DNA from: Candidatus Methylopumilus planktonicus
Lineage (GTDB): Bacteria > Pseudomonadota > Gammaproteobacteria > Burkholderiales > Methylophilaceae
Assembly: GCF_006364715.1 (NCBI RefSeq)
Contig: NZ_CP040984.1
Span: forward strand, 186,001-250,000
Reading direction: 5' to 3'
DNA: 64,000 nt
In this document: positions 15,365 to 25,218 of the stretch, piece by piece
Layout: each line of letters opens with the position of its first letter
Position numbering within the stretch: position 1 is the first letter of the stretch
Position numbers and translations under genes: made by a program
Notes under the pieces: model-generated
Seen by the model: the letters and a program-made list of their open reading frames with translations, nothing else
Databases searched by the model: none
Told to the model about the DNA's origin: nothing

Positions 15365-16546
15365 TTATTTGTCCGAATTTATACGATGAGCTATTTCTTT
15401 TAAAATAGCTTTTGCTGCAACCATTTTATTTGATTTTGGTAAATCAATAACATCATTTTTGTCAATTATTGAAACTTTAGTATCTTGTAAACCCATAGAC
15501 TCATGAATTAAATTTGCCACAATTAAATCTAAATTTTTGGTCTTTAGTTTTTTTTGTGCATTTTCAATGAGATTTTCACTTTCTGCAGCAAAACCTACTT
15601 TAAAGATTTTATTTTTAGATAATCCTACTTCTTTAAGAATATCGATTGTAGGTTTGAGTTGAAGCGTTATATCTAAATTGTCTTTTTTTAATTTCCCATT
15701 GAATTTCTCTTTAGGAGTGTAATCAGAAACAGCCGCAACACTTATAAAAATATCTTGACCATCGATATGCTTAAGGACAGCTTCATGCATCGAATGTGCA
15801 TTACTTGCATCAATAACATTTATATTTTTTGAAAATTTTTGATTGCCTGACTTAATTACAGTGACTGATGCGCCCATAGATTCTGCAGCATTGGCGACTG
15901 CAGAGCCCATGTTGCCCGAGCTAATATTTGTAATTGCTCTCACGTCATCGATCATTTCAATTGTGCCGCCAGAAGTAATTAATATCTTTTTATTTTTGAG
16001 GATTTTAGGTGTGAGATGATTTTGAATTGATCTGAATAATTCTTCGGTATCCATCATTCTTCCAAGCCCTATATCACCACAAGCCTGCTCCCCTGAATCG
16101 GGACCAAAAAATAACACACCATCTTTTTTCAATTGTGAAGCATTTCGTTGAGTAGCTTCATTGGTCCACATATGAACATTCATGGCAGGAGCAACGGCAA
16201 TCGGGCAAGTTCTTGCTAAGCATAAGGACGATAAAAGATCGTCAGCAAAACCATGTGCTAATTTTGCTAGGAAGTTAGCGCTGGCAGGCGCAATAACAAT
16301 GAGATCGTAATCTCTTGATAATTCTATATGCGACATCCCATTATTAGCATTGCTTCTCCATAAACTCGTTAAAACTTCTTTGCCTGATAGAGCCTGAAAC
16401 GTAAGAGGCGTTATGAAATGACTCGCAGATTCTGTCATAACAATTTGAACGTCAAAATCGTTTTTAACGAGAAGGCGAGTTAATTCAGCTGCTTTGTATG
16501 CAGCTATGCCTCCTGTAACGCCGATGATTATTTTATGAGATGCCAA
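15365..16546 (-). CDS. coaBC: Bifunctional phosphopantothenoylcysteine decarboxylase / phosphopantothenate-cysteine ligase
   Basis: Catalyses two consecutive steps of coenzyme A synthesis: joining cysteine to 4'-phosphopantothenate (CoaB) and decarboxylating the product (CoaC). The 393-residue protein has the FMN-binding CoaC domain first (GGIAAYKAAEL near residue 11, the catalytic His in GMSHIELS, PAMNVHMW, and the flap CGDIGLGRM) and the CoaB Rossmann domain from about residue 185 (ILITSGGTIEMIDDVR, ISSGNMG). It leads the minus-strand group with dut, rpmB and rpmG; radC, often next to these genes elsewhere, is absent. Confidence 0.97.
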   Translation of the reverse strand: MASHKIIIGVTGGIAAYKAAELTRLLVKNDFDVQIVMTESASHFITPLTFQALSGKEVLTSLWRSNANNGMSHIELSRDYDLIVIAPASANFLAKLAHGFADDLLSSLCLARTCPIAVAPAMNVHMWTNEATQRNASQLKKDGVLFFGPDSGEQACGDIGLGRMMDTEELFRSIQNHLTPKILKNKKILITSGGTIEMIDDVRAITNISSGNMGSAVANAAESMGASVTVIKSGNQKFSKNINVIDASNAHSMHEAVLKHIDGQDIFISVAAVSDYTPKEKFNGKLKKDNLDITLQLKPTIDILKEVGLSKNKIFKVGFAAESENLIENAQKKLKTKNLDLIVANLIHESMGLQDTKVSIIDKNDVIDLPKSNKMVAAKAILKEIAHRINSDK

Positions 16547-16685
16547 GATAAGATTTACGCAGTCGCGATGAATTTAGTTATTTTAATTTTTATTAATTGC
16601 ATATAATTAATAGATTGAGTGGGAAGTCAGTATATCAAAGATATATAAGGCAATAAATTAATTTAGATATCAGATCGGACACATT

Positions 16686-18686
16686 GTGATTAAAAAATAC
16701 TTTAAAAATATAATTTGGATTCTACTAGCTCTATTAGGGGCTCTCGCATTTTCAACAATTGCACTGAGTCGCAATGAGAGTATCAACGCCGTTTGGTTTA
16801 TTACGGCTGCTGTATGTATATACATGATTGCTTATAGATTCTATGCAAGCTGGATTGCAGCAAAAGTTCTAGTCATTGACGAGCATAGAAAAACACCAGC
16901 TCTAAGACTGCAAAATGACAAAGACTTTATTCCTACAGATAAATGGATTGTATTTGGCCACCATTTTGCCGCGATTGCAGGGCCAGGCCCTTTGGTTGGC
17001 CCTACGTTAGCAGCCCAGTTTGGTTATCTTCCTGGCATGTTATGGATATTAATAGGCGCTGTATTAGGAGGTGCTGTTCAAGATATGACCACATTATTTT
17101 TTTCGACGAGACGCAACGGAAAAAGTTTAGGACAAATGGCAAGGGATGAAATTGGTGTAATTGGCGGAACTGCTTCATTGATTGGTACATTTTTAATTAT
17201 GGTTATTTTGATTGCTGTTTTAGGGTTGGTGGTTGTGAATGCCATGAAGCATAGCCCTTGGGCAACATCAACAGTTGCCGCAACAATACCTATCGCAATT
17301 TTTATTGGGATTTATTTAAGGTCCATTAGGACAGGCAGAGTCCTTGAGGCCTCATTAATTGGATTCGGATTATTGCTTTTGGCCGTTTTTGCTGGAGGGT
17401 TAATTGACCATTCCCAGACGCTACGAACTTATTTTGATCATGATAGTTTGACGTTGGCGTGGGCTATTATTTTTTACGGCTTTGCAGCAGCAGTTCTTCC
17501 GGTTTGGCTTTTGTTAGCCCCAAGAGATTATCTATCGACATTTGTAAAATTAGGTACGGTGATTGTTCTAGCGGTTGCAATTATAACCTTACAACCAGAA
17601 ATCAAAATGCCAGCTCTGACGCAGTTTACAGATGGTACAGGCCCTATTTTTGGCGGCAGTCTATTTCCTTTTGTTTTTATTACCATCGCGTGTGGATCAA
17701 TTTCTGGATTCCACTCTTTAATCGCTTCAGGCACAACACCTAAACTATTGGACAACGAAAAATATATTCCAATGATTGGATACGGTGCGATGCTTTTAGA
17801 ATCTTTCGTAGCTATTATGGCCTTAATAGCCGCAACAGTATTGGAACCAGGTATCTTTTTTGCAATTAATAGCCCCGTGGGAGTTGTTGGATCAGAAGCT
17901 GTCGATGCCATTCAAAAAATAAACTCATGGGGATTTAAAGTGACAGTTGAGGAAATGGAATTGCTTGCAAAAAATATGGGTGAAACATCACTTTTTGCTA
18001 GAACAGGCGGAGCTCCTTCATTAGCGGTGGGTATGGCGAATATATTTGGTAAAGCATTTGGTACAAACTTATTGGCGATGTGGTATCACTTTGCCATCAT
18101 GTTTGAGGCAATATTTATTCTCACAACTTTAGATGCAGGCACTCGTGTTGGAAGATTTATGTTGCAGGATATGATTGGTAACATTTACCCGAAGTTTGGT
18201 CAAACTTCATGGATGCCATCAATTATTTTAAGTAGCGCAATCGTTGTAAGCTGTTGGGGATATTTTTTATACATCGGCGTGATAGACCCTAATGGCGGTG
18301 TAAATATTCTGTGGCCTTTATTTGGTATTGCGAATCAAATGTTGGCGGCGATTGCATTATCTGTAGGCACTGGCATTCTTATTAAATCGAACAAATTAAA
18401 ATACGCTTGGGTCACCGGACTACCTTTAATTTGGTTAATTATTGTGACCACTACTGCTGCTTATCAGAAAATATTTAGTCAAGATATTAGAGTTGGATTT
18501 CTGGCAGCAGCTAGAGATCTGACAGATAAAATAAATATAGGGCTCATCGAGGATAGTAAAATTTCCATTACTCATCAGTTAATTTTTAATCAAAAATTAG
18601 ATGCTTTTATTACTCTATTCTTACTTATTATTTTGTGGACAGTAGTTATTGATATGTTAAGAATTTCATTTTTCAAAAAGAATTAA
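16686..18686 (+). CDS. cstA: CstA/BtsT-family carbon starvation / pyruvate transporter
   Basis: A large inner-membrane protein of the CstA family; E. coli members CstA and BtsT import peptides or pyruvate, so pyruvate uptake is a reasonable but unproven role. The 666-residue product has about 16 to 18 hydrophobic helices and the family segments GHHFAAIAGPGPLVGPTLAA (about residues 93 to 112) and GFHSLIASGTTPK. The start is GTG 16686 with a poor ribosome binding site; a TATAAT at 16602..16607 may be its -10 box. It is immediately followed by ybdD, the usual partner. Confidence 0.93.
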   Translation: MIKKYFKNIIWILLALLGALAFSTIALSRNESINAVWFITAAVCIYMIAYRFYASWIAAKVLVIDEHRKTPALRLQNDKDFIPTDKWIVFGHHFAAIAGPGPLVGPTLAAQFGYLPGMLWILIGAVLGGAVQDMTTLFFSTRRNGKSLGQMARDEIGVIGGTASLIGTFLIMVILIAVLGLVVVNAMKHSPWATSTVAATIPIAIFIGIYLRSIRTGRVLEASLIGFGLLLLAVFAGGLIDHSQTLRTYFDHDSLTLAWAIIFYGFAAAVLPVWLLLAPRDYLSTFVKLGTVIVLAVAIITLQPEIKMPALTQFTDGTGPIFGGSLFPFVFITIACGSISGFHSLIASGTTPKLLDNEKYIPMIGYGAMLLESFVAIMALIAATVLEPGIFFAINSPVGVVGSEAVDAIQKINSWGFKVTVEEMELLAKNMGETSLFARTGGAPSLAVGMANIFGKAFGTNLLAMWYHFAIMFEAIFILTTLDAGTRVGRFMLQDMIGNIYPKFGQTSWMPSIILSSAIVVSCWGYFLYIGVIDPNGGVNILWPLFGIANQMLAAIALSVGTGILIKSNKLKYAWVTGLPLIWLIIVTTTAAYQKIFSQDIRVGFLAAARDLTDKINIGLIEDSKISITHQLIFNQKLDAFITLFLLIILWTVVIDMLRISFFKKN

Positions 18687-18692
18687 TAAGCC

Positions 18693-18872
18693 ATGCTAAA
18701 AGTTATTAAATCAATATATGCATTTCTACGCCGACTATCTGGAGATGACCTCTACGATCTTTATGTGATGAATCATAAGCAGTGTTCAAAGAAACATAAG
18801 CTCATGAGTAAACAACAATTTTATAAAGCAACACTTGATAAAAAATGGAGCGGTATAAAACGCTGTTGTTAG
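18693..18872 (+). CDS. ybdD: YbdD/YjiX family small protein (DUF466)
   Basis: A 59-residue protein that starts 6 bases after cstA. It ends in GIKRCC; the YbdD/YjiX family, which is encoded directly after cstA or btsT, shares the terminal Cys-Cys. The core GDDLYDLYVMNHKQ and QQFYKATLDKKWSG also fits the family. It is thought to act with the transporter, but its biochemical role is unknown to me. The TAG stop overlaps the convergent lgt stop by 4 bases (18869..18872). Confidence 0.88.
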   Translation: MLKVIKSIYAFLRRLSGDDLYDLYVMNHKQCSKKHKLMSKQQFYKATLDKKWSGIKRCC

Positions 18873-19636
18873 CTTTTTTTAAAGAGATAAATACCAGCGA
18901 TGAGCATAGGAATTGATAGCCATTGACCCATTGAAAGATTAAGGAATAGTAAGCCTAAGAAATGATCAGGCTCTCTTGAAAATTCAACTAAAAATCTAAA
19001 AGTTCCGTATAGCATCAAAAAAACAGCAGATATCTGGCCTGTTCTCCTTTTTTGTTTTGAATAAAACCAAAGCGCTATAAACAGAATAAAGCCTTCAAGA
19101 AAGCATTCGTATAGTTGAGAAGGGTGTCTTGCCAAGTTGTCTACATTAGGGAAGATCATCCCTAAGAAAAAATGTGTGGGTCTTCCCCATAACTCTGCAT
19201 TAATAAAATTTCCAATACGACCAAATGCAAGACCTAGAGGAACCAAGGGCGCGATGAAATCTAAAATCGACAGTAAAGATACTTTATATTTTTTGGCTAA
19301 AAGTATCATGGCGATAACTACACCTAAAAATCCGCCATGGAATGACATGCCACCTTTCCACAATGCAATGATCTCAATTGGCTGGTTTATATAGTATTGC
19401 AATTGATAAAATAAAATATAACCTAATCGCCCACCTACAATAACGCCAATAGCACCATAAAAAAAAGCATCATCTAACATCTTTTGATTCCAAGATAGCC
19501 ATGGACGCGTCCTGATTTGAACCTTACCTAACTGAAGAAATCCCACAAAAGCCAAAAGATACATAATTCCGTACCAATGAATTTGAAACGGTCCAAGATT
19601 AAGTGCTACAGGGTCTATTTGGGGATGAATAAGCAT
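18869..19636 (-). CDS. lgt: Prolipoprotein diacylglyceryl transferase
   Basis: Transfers diacylglycerol from phosphatidylglycerol to the lipobox cysteine of prolipoproteins in the inner membrane, the first step of lipoprotein maturation. The 255-residue product has about seven membrane helices and the Lgt signature GLAFGRIGNFINAELWGRPT near residues 134 to 153, plus ARHPSQLYE. Slightly shorter than E. coli Lgt (291). It is convergent with ybdD and divergent from ilvD across a 63-base gap. Confidence 0.96.
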   Translation of the reverse strand: MLIHPQIDPVALNLGPFQIHWYGIMYLLAFVGFLQLGKVQIRTRPWLSWNQKMLDDAFFYGAIGVIVGGRLGYILFYQLQYYINQPIEIIALWKGGMSFHGGFLGVVIAMILLAKKYKVSLLSILDFIAPLVPLGLAFGRIGNFINAELWGRPTHFFLGMIFPNVDNLARHPSQLYECFLEGFILFIALWFYSKQKRRTGQISAVFLMLYGTFRFLVEFSREPDHFLGLLFLNLSMGQWLSIPMLIAGIYLFKKS

Positions 19637-19699
19637 AAGTTTGTTGTAATTATAAGTTAAAATAATTGTTTAAATTGATTGTAATTTTAAGAGGTCATT

Positions 19700-21553
19700 A
19701 TGCCCGTATATCGCTCTAAAACGACTACTCATGGCAGAAATCAAGCTGGTGCCCGCGCACTTTGGCGCGCCACAGGCATGAAGGATGGTGATTTTACAAA
19801 GCCAATTATTGCAGTTTGTAATTCATTTACACAGTTTGTTCCAGGGCATGTTCATTTAAAAGATATAGGGCAGCTTGTAGCAAGAGAAATTGAAAAACAT
19901 GGCGGTGTTGCAAAAGAGTTTAATACCATCGCAGTAGATGATGGGATAGCTATGGGGCATGACGGCATGCTATACAGCCTCCCAAGCCGAGATCTAATTG
20001 CAGATAGCGTCGAATATATGGTTAATGCTCACTGTGCAGATGCCATTGTTTGTATATCTAATTGCGATAAGATAACGCCCGGCATGCTTATGGCGGCACT
20101 AAGAATTAATATTCCCGTGGTCTTTGTTTCAGGCGGCCCTATGGAAGCGGGTAAGGTCAATTGGAACAGTGGAATCAAGAAATTAGATTTAGTAGATGCA
20201 ATGGTAGCAGGCGCTGATACAAGAGTCTCTGATAAAGAATCCGATGAAATTGAACGATCAGCATGTCCAACATGCGGTTCTTGTTCAGGAATGTTTACAG
20301 CAAATTCAATGAACTGTTTAACCGAAGCCTTAGGATTAAGTCTGCCCGGTAATGGAAGTACTTTAGCAACTCATGCAGCTAGAAAAAAATTATTTCAAGA
20401 GGCTGGAAGAGTTATTGTTGATTTAGCGAAGCGATATTACGAAGGTGAAGATGAAAGTGCACTGCCCAGAAATATTGCAAGTTTTAAAGCTTTTGAAAAT
20501 GCTATGACTTTAGATGTGTCTATGGGAGGCTCAACAAATACAGTTCTTCATTTGCTTGCGGCAGCTCATGAGGCTAAAGTAAATTTCACGATGAAAGATA
20601 TAGATCGTATTTCAAGAAAAGTGCCTTGCTTAGCAAAAGTAGCGCCTGCCACAGATAAGTTCCATATGGAAGATGTTCATAGAGCAGGAGGTGTGATGGG
20701 AATTTTAGGAGAGCTTGACCGTGCAACTCTAATTCATAGGGATATTCCTACTATTCACTCTAAAACTTTAGGTGAAGCAATAGATCATTGGGATATTGTG
20801 ACGACCAAAAATGAGGAAGTAAAAAACTTTTATCGTGCAGCGCCAGGAGGTATACCGACTACGATTGCGTTCAGCCAGAGTATGCTTTATCCAACTTTAG
20901 ACGACGACAGAACCTCTGGATGTATTCGAAATAAAGAAAACGCCTATAGCCAAGATGGGGGACTTGCAGTACTTTTTGGAAATATTGCACGTAATGGCTG
21001 CATTGTTAAAACAGCAGGTGTTGATGAGAGCATTTTGAAATTTAAAGGACGTGCGCGTATTTTTGAATCACAAGACGAGGCAGTTACTGCTATTTTAGGG
21101 GACAAGATTATTGCAGGTGATGTAGTTGTTATTACATATGAAGGGCCAAGAGGCGGACCTGGCATGCAAGAAATGCTTTATCCAACCACTTATTTAAAAT
21201 CAAAAGACCTTGGTAAAGTTTGTGCACTTTTAACTGACGGAAGATTTTCTGGAGGAACTTCTGGATTAAGTATTGGCCATGTCTCTCCTGAAGCTGCTGA
21301 GCAAGGGGAAATTGCATTAATTGAAGAAAACGATCAAATTGAAATTGATATTCCAAATAGAACAATTAATTTAATGATTGACGATGTAATCCTTCTTCAA
21401 AGAAAAGATAAGATGAATGCTGATGTTAAGAATGCCTGGAAACCTAAACCAAGAATAAGAAAAGTTTCTCAAGCATTAAGAGCTTATGCATTAATGACTA
21501 CAAGCGCTGATAGAGGAGCTATTCGGGATATTTCAAAGTTAGAGGAAATTTAA
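19700..21553 (+). CDS. ilvD: Dihydroxy-acid dehydratase
   Basis: Dehydrates 2,3-dihydroxy acids to 2-oxo acids in valine and isoleucine synthesis. The 617-residue iron-sulfur enzyme has the signatures CDKITPGMLMAALR, CPTCGSCSGMFTANSMNCL (cluster cysteines, from about residue 192), DVSMGGSTNTVLH and TDGRFSGGTSG. Length equals the 616-residue E. coli enzyme. An AAGAGG site precedes the ATG. The mutarotase gene follows after 8 bases, so they may be cotranscribed. Confidence 0.98.
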   Translation: MPVYRSKTTTHGRNQAGARALWRATGMKDGDFTKPIIAVCNSFTQFVPGHVHLKDIGQLVAREIEKHGGVAKEFNTIAVDDGIAMGHDGMLYSLPSRDLIADSVEYMVNAHCADAIVCISNCDKITPGMLMAALRINIPVVFVSGGPMEAGKVNWNSGIKKLDLVDAMVAGADTRVSDKESDEIERSACPTCGSCSGMFTANSMNCLTEALGLSLPGNGSTLATHAARKKLFQEAGRVIVDLAKRYYEGEDESALPRNIASFKAFENAMTLDVSMGGSTNTVLHLLAAAHEAKVNFTMKDIDRISRKVPCLAKVAPATDKFHMEDVHRAGGVMGILGELDRATLIHRDIPTIHSKTLGEAIDHWDIVTTKNEEVKNFYRAAPGGIPTTIAFSQSMLYPTLDDDRTSGCIRNKENAYSQDGGLAVLFGNIARNGCIVKTAGVDESILKFKGRARIFESQDEAVTAILGDKIIAGDVVVITYEGPRGGPGMQEMLYPTTYLKSKDLGKVCALLTDGRFSGGTSGLSIGHVSPEAAEQGEIALIEENDQIEIDIPNRTINLMIDDVILLQRKDKMNADVKNAWKPKPRIRKVSQALRAYALMTTSADRGAIRDISKLEEI

Positions 21554-21561
21554 TTTTTAAA

Positions 21562-22461
21562 ATGATAAGTGAAAAATATATATCAGCTGCTGAAAGCTAC
21601 AAGATTACACAAAATGAAATTGGGTTAAAATTTATTACGATTGATAATAGGCTTGCCTCAGCCAAGATTGCGCTTCAAGGCGCTCATATTATGCAATGGA
21701 AGCCACATGATATAAAAAATGAAGTGCTCTGGCTTTCAAGTAATACGAGATATATGCATGGAAGATCTATTCGAGGTGGCGTACCTATCTGCTGGCCTTG
21801 GTTTGGCGCTCACCCTACAGATGGAAGCTTTTGTCCGCATGGATTTGCTAGAGTTATTCCATGGCGTATTAATGAGATTATTGATTTGGAAAACGGAGCT
21901 ACTAAAGTGACATTTGTAATGCTTCCTACGCCCGAAGTGAATAGACAACTTTCATATCAATTTAATTTAGAATTTTCTATAACGATTGGTAGTTCAATCC
22001 ATCTTGATCTTAAAACAACAAATTTATCTGAACAACCTTTCTTGATTGGTGAGGGATATCACACTTATTTTCAGATAAGTGATATTGAAAATATTGAAGT
22101 GACTGGATTAGAAAATAAAATCTATTCAGACAAAGCGAGGGGATATAAAAAATTCACTCAAGAAGATCAAATTAAATTTGATGCTGAATTTGATAGAGTT
22201 TATTTAAATACAAAAGATACATGTGTGATTCATGATAAGGGATTTGATCGAAAAATTATTGTACAAAAAGAAAACAGTGAATCAACAGTCATTTGGACGC
22301 CGTGGGATAAAAAAGTTAAAACTATGGTTGATATGGGGACTGAAGATGAATGGAAAAAAATGATCTGTGTGGAAAGTGTTAATGCGCTAGAAAATAGTGT
22401 TATGGTCTACCCGAATGAGTCTCATAACCTAATAGCCGAGTATTTAGTTCAAGAATATTAA
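21562..22461 (+). CDS. Putative hexose-6-phosphate mutarotase (YeaD-like)
   Basis: Belongs to the aldose 1-epimerase superfamily, D-hexose-6-phosphate mutarotase group, which interconverts alpha and beta anomers of glucose 6-phosphate. The 299-residue product has the group signature RGGVPICWPWFG (about residues 72 to 83), FCPHGFAR, GEGYHTYF with a likely catalytic histidine, and a VESVNAL segment with a catalytic-type Glu near the end. The ATG is 8 bases after ilvD without a strong ribosome binding site. Substrate is inferred from the family only. Confidence 0.85.
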   Translation: MISEKYISAAESYKITQNEIGLKFITIDNRLASAKIALQGAHIMQWKPHDIKNEVLWLSSNTRYMHGRSIRGGVPICWPWFGAHPTDGSFCPHGFARVIPWRINEIIDLENGATKVTFVMLPTPEVNRQLSYQFNLEFSITIGSSIHLDLKTTNLSEQPFLIGEGYHTYFQISDIENIEVTGLENKIYSDKARGYKKFTQEDQIKFDAEFDRVYLNTKDTCVIHDKGFDRKIIVQKENSESTVIWTPWDKKVKTMVDMGTEDEWKKMICVESVNALENSVMVYPNESHNLIAEYLVQEY

Positions 22462-22549
22462 TAGTATAATTTTATTTAAATTGCTTTTAATTCAAATAAA
22501 ATTAGGAGTATTATAATAATTGTAAAATCAATTTAAGGACGGAAATAAT

Positions 22550-22870
22550 ATGAAATCAGTGATTCTAAGTATGGCAGTGGTTAGTATGTTTATAGCAAAT
22601 CAAGCTCAGGCTGCAGATGCTAAAGCTGCTGAAGCATTAGCTCAAAAAAGCGGATGTTTAGCTTGTCATGCCGTTGAAAAAAAAGTGCTTGGACCATCTT
22701 ATAAAGATGTTGCAAATAAGTATAAAGGCGACAAAGGTGCTGAAGCAAAATTAGCAGCCAAGGTAAAAGCAGGTGGTAGTGGTGTTTGGGGCCCAGTTCC
22801 AATGCCGCCTCACCCACAAGTTAAAGATGAGGATATCAAAACAATCATTTCATGGGTTTTATCACTTTAA
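22550..22870 (+). CDS. Periplasmic class I cytochrome c (c-551/c-552 type)
   Basis: A small periplasmic electron carrier. The first about 21 residues form a Sec signal peptide ending QAQA-AD; the mature protein of about 85 residues has the haem motif CLACH (residues 36 to 40), LGPSYKDVA, and an axial methionine in VPMPPHP, then a C-terminal helix TIISWVLSL. This is the layout of cytochrome c-551/552. It could pass electrons to the cytochrome oxidase encoded at 57760..62127. A GGACGG site precedes the ATG and an intrinsic terminator ends the gene. Confidence 0.92.
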   Translation: MKSVILSMAVVSMFIANQAQAADAKAAEALAQKSGCLACHAVEKKVLGPSYKDVANKYKGDKGAEAKLAAKVKAGGSGVWGPVPMPPHPQVKDEDIKTIISWVLSL

Positions 22871-22889
22871 TTAAGTTTTGAACCTAAAT

Positions 22890-22916
22890 AAAAAACCGGC
22901 TTAGGCCGGTTTTTTA
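22890..22916. terminator. Bidirectional terminator, cytochrome c / amino-acid permease
   Basis: ACCGGC (22895..22900), loop TTAG, GCCGGT (22905..22910), with A-run and T-run flanks. The minus-strand permease stop codon (22901..22903) falls inside the loop, so coding sequence and terminator overlap. Confidence 0.92.
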
Positions 22917-24316
22917 TTTAGGTGACTATGTTTTATTGAATAAGTAAAATAAAAAACAACTCCAATTAACACCCATATTAAAAATCTTTTCCAAGTTTCA
23001 ACCGGCAAGAAAAACATTAAAGCACCACATGAAAAAATTCCCAAGAGAGGGATAAGAGGATGCCATTTATTTTTAAAAGTTGCCTTATTATTTTTATGAA
23101 GTTTTCGTATAAAAATGACACCCAGTGAAACAATCACAAAGGCAGCTAATGTTCCAATATTCACTATCTCAGCTAAAGTGCCAAGTGGTATAAATCCAGC
23201 AATTAATGAGATTAGTAGCCCACAATAAACAATAACTTTTATAGGGGTGTTGGTATTTTTGTTCACTTCACATAAAGAATGAGGAAGTAACCCATCTCTG
23301 CTCATTGCAAAAATAATTCTTGTTAAAGCGTAATAAAGAACAAGCATTACGGTTGTGAGTCCAGCAATAACACCAGTAGAAACAACAGCAGAAGCCCATT
23401 GAAATCCAATTTTTTGCAGCGCATAAGCAACAGGAGAAGATACATTTAGTTCTTGATATGGAACAACACCTGTAAGCAATAATGAAACGATAATGTATAT
23501 CACAGTGCAAAAAGCAAGTGAGCCAATAATACCTTTAGGCAGATCTCTTTGTGGATTGATTGCCTCTTCAGCGGCGGTTGAAACTGCATCAAAACCAACG
23601 TATGCAAAAAAAACTAAAGAAGCACCTGCAAGAACACCAACAGTTTTTCCATCAGGTAATGTCGAAAACCAACCATAAGGCATAAAGGGATGCCAGTTAG
23701 CCGGATTCACATTGAACATAGCAACTGAGATAAATAGCGTGATGGTTAAAAGTTTTATAAAAACCATCACAGCATTAAATTTAGCACTTTGCTTTGCTCC
23801 AATAATAAGCAAGGACATAATTATTAGTATAATGACCATTGCTGGAAGATTAACTATACCGCCTAATGAAGGAGCTTTAGATAATGCTTCTGGAAGGCCT
23901 AGACCTATAGCGGTAAGAGCGTTATTGAAATATCCAGACCAGCCATTTGCAACTGCAGCAATAGACATTCCATATTCCATGAGTAGAATCCAACCAATAA
24001 TCCATGCAAAGAATTCACCAAAAGCAACATAACTATAACCATAGGCGCTTCCACAGCCACCAATCGATGATGAAAGTTCTGCATAAGCCAATGCTGCAAA
24101 AGCGCAAGCAAAGCCTGATACTATAAAAGATAAAATAACTGCAGGACCAGCTTGATTAGCAGCCGCAATACCAGTTAAAACAAATATACCTGTTCCAATG
24201 ATGCACCCTATGCCTAGCAATGTAAGATCTAATGCACTCAGACATTTTTTTAAATGCGCTGGATGTTTATGGTTAATATTTTTTTTTCGAAGAATTTTTT
24301 TAAATAGATTATTCAT
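22901..24316 (-). CDS. APC-family amino-acid permease (YfnA / cationic amino-acid transporter type)
   Basis: An inner-membrane amino-acid transporter of the APC superfamily. The 471-residue product has 12 to 13 hydrophobic segments; the first bears the substrate-site motif LGIGCIIGTGIFVLTG (near residues 35 to 50), then AFAALAYAELSSSIGGCGSAYGYSY and FFAYVGFDAVSTAAEEAINPQRDLP, typical of the cationic amino-acid transporter / YfnA branch. Substrate cannot be told from sequence. Its start overlaps the hemF end by 8 bases, and its stop lies in the shared terminator. Confidence 0.9.
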   Translation of the reverse strand: MNNLFKKILRKKNINHKHPAHLKKCLSALDLTLLGIGCIIGTGIFVLTGIAAANQAGPAVILSFIVSGFACAFAALAYAELSSSIGGCGSAYGYSYVAFGEFFAWIIGWILLMEYGMSIAAVANGWSGYFNNALTAIGLGLPEALSKAPSLGGIVNLPAMVIILIIMSLLIIGAKQSAKFNAVMVFIKLLTITLFISVAMFNVNPANWHPFMPYGWFSTLPDGKTVGVLAGASLVFFAYVGFDAVSTAAEEAINPQRDLPKGIIGSLAFCTVIYIIVSLLLTGVVPYQELNVSSPVAYALQKIGFQWASAVVSTGVIAGLTTVMLVLYYALTRIIFAMSRDGLLPHSLCEVNKNTNTPIKVIVYCGLLISLIAGFIPLGTLAEIVNIGTLAAFVIVSLGVIFIRKLHKNNKATFKNKWHPLIPLLGIFSCGALMFFLPVETWKRFLIWVLIGVVFYFTYSIKHSHLNKKPA

Positions 24317-25217
24317 GACTCAGCCAATCTTTATTCGTTAAAAAATATGTATATAATTTTTCTTCTTTGCTACCTGTTTCTGGTTTCCAATCATATTTCC
24401 ATTGAACCATTGGCGGCATCGACATTAAAATTGACTCAGTTCTACCATTAGATTGCAAACCAAATAAAGTGCCACGATCAAATATTAAATTAAATTCTAC
24501 ATAACGACCACGTCGATACAACTGAAAGTCTCTTTCTTTCTCTGTAAAATGAATATCTTTTCTTCTTTGAAGAATTGGTAGATAAGCATTTAAAAAAACA
24601 TCACCTACGGATTTGTTTAAATTGAAAGATTTATCAAAACCTAAACTATTAAAATCATCATAAAAAATACCGCCAATCCCTCTAGGCTCTTTGCGATGCT
24701 TTAGATAGAAGTATTCATCACAATTCTTTTTAAATTCTGCATAAAGTTTTTTATCGTATGGATCAAGTATAGTTTTCAGTGTTTGGTGAAAATGAACTGC
24801 ATCTTCGTCGAAGCCATAATAAGGGGTTAAATCCATACCCCCGCCAAACCACCATATATCGTCAAGACCCTCTTTTTTTGCAATAAAAAATCTTACATTC
24901 ATATGCACCGTCGGGGCATATGGATTTTTAGGGTGCAAGACTAGTGATAACCCCATAGCTTCCCATTTTCTATTCGCTGCTTCTGGATGAGCAGCGCTTG
25001 CCGAGCCTGGTAACTTGTCACCTACGACATGCGAGAATCCAACACCAGCTCTTTCAAATATATTTCCATTTTCTAAAAGGCAAGAAGTCCCACCGCCACC
25101 TTCTTTTCGTTGCCATGAGTCATTAATAAAATTTTTCCCATCAACAATTTGAAGTGTTTCGACAATATTTGTTTGGAGATTATTAAAGTACTCAAAAACT
25201 ACATTTGAATTAATCAT
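24309..25217 (-). CDS. hemF: Oxygen-dependent coproporphyrinogen III oxidase
   Basis: Oxidatively decarboxylates coproporphyrinogen III to protoporphyrinogen IX in haem synthesis, using O2. The 302-residue product (E. coli 299) carries the HemF signatures GGGGTSCLLENG, GVGFSHVVGDKLP, HMNVRFF, WWFGGGMDLTPYYGFDEDAVHFH and KHRKEPRGIGGIFYDD. Its presence fits an aerobic organism with a haem-rich respiratory chain. It starts one base after the upstream TsaC-like gene ends, part of a long minus-strand run from polA down to the permease. Confidence 0.97.
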   Translation of the reverse strand: MINSNVVFEYFNNLQTNIVETLQIVDGKNFINDSWQRKEGGGGTSCLLENGNIFERAGVGFSHVVGDKLPGSASAAHPEAANRKWEAMGLSLVLHPKNPYAPTVHMNVRFFIAKKEGLDDIWWFGGGMDLTPYYGFDEDAVHFHQTLKTILDPYDKKLYAEFKKNCDEYFYLKHRKEPRGIGGIFYDDFNSLGFDKSFNLNKSVGDVFLNAYLPILQRRKDIHFTEKERDFQLYRRGRYVEFNLIFDRGTLFGLQSNGRTESILMSMPPMVQWKYDWKPETGSKEEKLYTYFLTNKDWLSHE

Positions 25218-25218
25218 A

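Noticed and set aside
23712..24032. Open frame antisense to the amino-acid permease
   Set aside because: Lies fully inside a clear transporter gene, with no independent signal.
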